DNA from: Sphingomonas sp. CROZ-RG-20F-R02-07
Lineage (GTDB): Bacteria; Pseudomonadota; Alphaproteobacteria; Sphingomonadales; Sphingomonadaceae
Assembly (NCBI RefSeq): GCF_022662335.1
Contig: NZ_JAKNQJ010000003.1
Span: 310,001 to 374,000, forward strand
Reading direction: 5' to 3'
Length of the DNA stretch: 64,000 nt
Part shown: one piece after another, positions 62,643 through 64,000 of the stretch
How positions within the stretch are numbered: the first letter of the stretch is position 1
How the letters are laid out: every line of letters begins with the position of its first letter
Notes under the pieces: model-generated
Told to the model about the DNA's origin: nothing
The model's input: only the letters and a program-made list of their open reading frames with translations
Databases searched by the model: none
Made by a program: the position numbers and the translations under genes

Positions 62643-63596
62643 ATGGTTAACGCGGCCTCCCACCCGACGGCGCCCGAACGGCGCGAGCGGCATCGCCAGG
62701 CGGCCCATGAGGGCATGCTCGGCGCGCCGAAGCTCAATCCGTTCGGCGATCTGCACACGCTGCAGCATCTGTCGGCACGGCTGGCCCGCGCGTTTCGCGG
62801 CGTGTTCGAGCCGCTGATGCGCCAGGAGCTCCGCTGCTGGGCCGAGCCGCTGGCCGTGCAGCGTTTCGCCGATTACCGCGCCGAGCGGATGGAGCCGCTG
62901 ATCGCGTGGCTGCCGCTCGGCATGCAGGGCATGATGGCACACGGCCAGGCGCTGTGCGTGCTGGACGGCAAGTTCGTGCTCGAGCTGCTCGATCTGTTCT
63001 TCGGCGGCACCGGCGCCGCGCCGCTCACGCTGCCCGGCGAATTCTCGCCCGCGGCCGAAGCGATGATCGCGCGGATCGGCGCCATGGTCGCCGCCCCGCT
63101 GCGCACGGCATGGGAACCGCTCGCCCGGATCGACTTCACCGTCGGCCGCCCCGAATCGAACGCGGCGATGATCGCCGATATCGACGGCGAGGATCCCGTG
63201 GTCGTCACCCGGTTCGGCATCGCGGCGGGGCCGGCCAAGCTGGTCTTCATCGACCTCGTCTATCCCGTCGCCGCGCTGAAGCCGCACGGCGCCTCGCTCA
63301 CCGCCAAGGTGCTGGGCAAATCGGCCGAGCCCGATCCCGCCTGGCGCAACGGTCTGACCCGCGCGGCGATGGACGTGCGCTTCCCGATCCGGTCGGTGCT
63401 CGCCGAACCCGTCGTGCCGCTGTCGATGCTGATGAACCTGAAGCCCGGCGACGTCATCCCGATCACCATCGCCGGCGACGTGCCCGTGATGGTCGGCACC
63501 GACCGGCTGGGCGTCGGCACCGTCGGCACCTCGAACGGCCGCGCCGCCATCCGCCTGACCGCCCTCACCCGCCTCGACGAAGGACAGAATTCATGA
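62643..63596 (+). CDS. fliM: Flagellar motor switch protein FliM, without the CheY-binding N-terminus
   Basis: FliM (317 residues) forms the C ring. The central CheC-like domain begins FGDLHTLQHLSARLARAFRGVF. The C-terminal SpoA domain is around VRFPIRSVLAEPVVPLSMLMNLKPGDVIPI. The N-terminus reads MVNAASHPTAPERRERHRQ and lacks the LSQxEIDALL peptide that binds phosphorylated CheY in E. coli. It starts 3 nt after fliL and overlaps fliN by 4 nt. Confidence 0.93.
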   Translation: MVNAASHPTAPERRERHRQAAHEGMLGAPKLNPFGDLHTLQHLSARLARAFRGVFEPLMRQELRCWAEPLAVQRFADYRAERMEPLIAWLPLGMQGMMAHGQALCVLDGKFVLELLDLFFGGTGAAPLTLPGEFSPAAEAMIARIGAMVAAPLRTAWEPLARIDFTVGRPESNAAMIADIDGEDPVVVTRFGIAAGPAKLVFIDLVYPVAALKPHGASLTAKVLGKSAEPDPAWRNGLTRAAMDVRFPIRSVLAEPVVPLSMLMNLKPGDVIPITIAGDVPVMVGTDRLGVGTVGTSNGRAAIRLTALTRLDEGQNS

Positions 63597-63895
63597 ACGA
63601 CATGACCGGGGGGTTCCCCGTCGATGCATCGGTCGCCGCCAATTTCCGGCTGCTGCAGGACGTCGACGTGAAGCTGACCGTCGAGATCGGCTCGACCAGC
63701 CTGACGCTGCGCGAATTGCTGGCGCTCGGCGAATCGAGCGTGATCGAGCTGGATCGCCAGGCGAACGAACTGCTCGACGTGTTCGTCAACGGCACGCTGA
63801 TCGGCCGTGGCGAGGTGGTGACGGTGGGCGAGCGCTTCGGCGTGCGGATGACCGAACTGGCCGGTCCCGACAAGTCGGTCGCGGGCCGGGCCTGA
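63593..63895 (+). CDS. fliN: Flagellar motor switch protein FliN
   Basis: FliN (100 residues) is the C-ring base protein. The SpoA domain is LLQDVDVKLTVEIGSTSLTLRELLALGESSVIELDRQANELLDVFVNGTLIGRGEVVTVGERFGVRMTEL in outline (residues 20-90). The start overlaps the fliM stop by 4 nt. Confidence 0.95.
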   Translation: MNDMTGGFPVDASVAANFRLLQDVDVKLTVEIGSTSLTLRELLALGESSVIELDRQANELLDVFVNGTLIGRGEVVTVGERFGVRMTELAGPDKSVAGRA

Positions 63896-63899
63896 TCCG

Positions 63900-64000
63900 A
63901 TGCTGTGGACCTATATCCTGAAGCTCGTCGTCCTGCTGCCGCTGGTGTGCGGGCTGATGATCGGCTGCCTCTATCTGTGGCGCAAGTTCGAGGGGCGGAT
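63900..64000 (+). CDS. fliO: Flagellar biosynthetic protein FliO, N-terminal part (cut by window)
   Basis: The frame MLWTYILKLVVLLPLVCGLM ... LYLWRKFEGR runs to the end of the window. One membrane helix followed by basic residues right after fliN fits FliO, which helps assemble FliP. The protein cannot be checked further because the rest is missing. It starts 4 nt after fliN. Confidence 0.6.
   Translation, partial: MLWTYILKLVVLLPLVCGLMIGCLYLWRKFEGR

Noticed and set aside
1..64000. CRISPR arrays, insertion sequences or rRNA genes
   Set aside because: No regularly spaced repeats, transposase motifs or rRNA sequences were seen on either strand.

Overview
The window is a GC-rich chromosome segment from an alphaproteobacterium, most probably a sphingomonad (Sphingomonas or a close relative). 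This rests on an FzlA-like GST-fold protein, a MucR/Ros regulator, an NDUFA9-family epimerase, an FlbD-like sigma-54 activator, short flagellins and the local gene style. Coding density is very high. Genes are often joined by 4-nt ATGA/GTGA overlaps, so most starts can be fixed from overlaps or Shine-Dalgarno (SD) spacing.

Layout. Bases 1-13500 are housekeeping: the end of a DMT transporter, a YeeZ-like epimerase, aminopeptidase N, then on the minus strand glutamate synthase (gltD ... gltB) followed by fzlA and csaA, then uppP and an NDUFA9-like gene. A MNT nucleotidyltransferase/HEPN pair sits between gltD and gltB, and all three junctions are 4-nt overlaps. Bases 13572-15000 hold a tRNA-Leu(CAG) followed by a decayed DNA/RNA endonuclease effector and its decayed immunity gene. 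Bases 15041-22260 carry a hydrolase fused in frame to a royal-jelly/yellow-type protein, a lipase-like protein lacking its nucleophile serine, a pyruvate-oxidase-like enzyme and a prolyl oligopeptidase.

Bases 22256-29829 hold late cobalamin genes (cobO, cobT, cobC, cobS, cobQ, cbiB, cobD, cobU) with a cobalamin riboswitch upstream of a DUF1636 gene. No corrin-ring genes are present here, which fits cobinamide salvage or late assembly. A TonB-like protein and a MucR-type regulator follow.

Bases 31458-64000 are a large flagellar region: motB-motA, flgBCDEFGHIJKL, a second short MotA/MotB-like pair with flgA, flgM-flgN, a flagellar lytic transglycosylase, flhA and fliA. A DUF1275 protein, an amidohydrolase and an EAL phosphodiesterase come next. 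Two tandem flagellins, an FlbD-like activator and fliEFGHIJKLMN-(fliO) complete it; the window ends inside fliO.

Regulation can be read directly in the flagellar region. Sigma-54 type -24/-12 promoters precede flgB, the transglycosylase gene and fliK. Sigma-28 type promoters (TAAA, 15 nt, GCCGT..) precede flgM and each flagellin. CGGCAA/TTGCCG palindromes upstream of flgB and upstream of the flbD-like gene are candidate activator sites. This gives a chain from FlbD/sigma-54 to middle genes, and from FliA (held by FlgM) to the flagellins. The more unusual features are the toxin-antitoxin-like pair inside the glt operon, the second stator-like pair, the putative flagellar enhancer sites and the riboswitch leader with a coupled mini-ORF.
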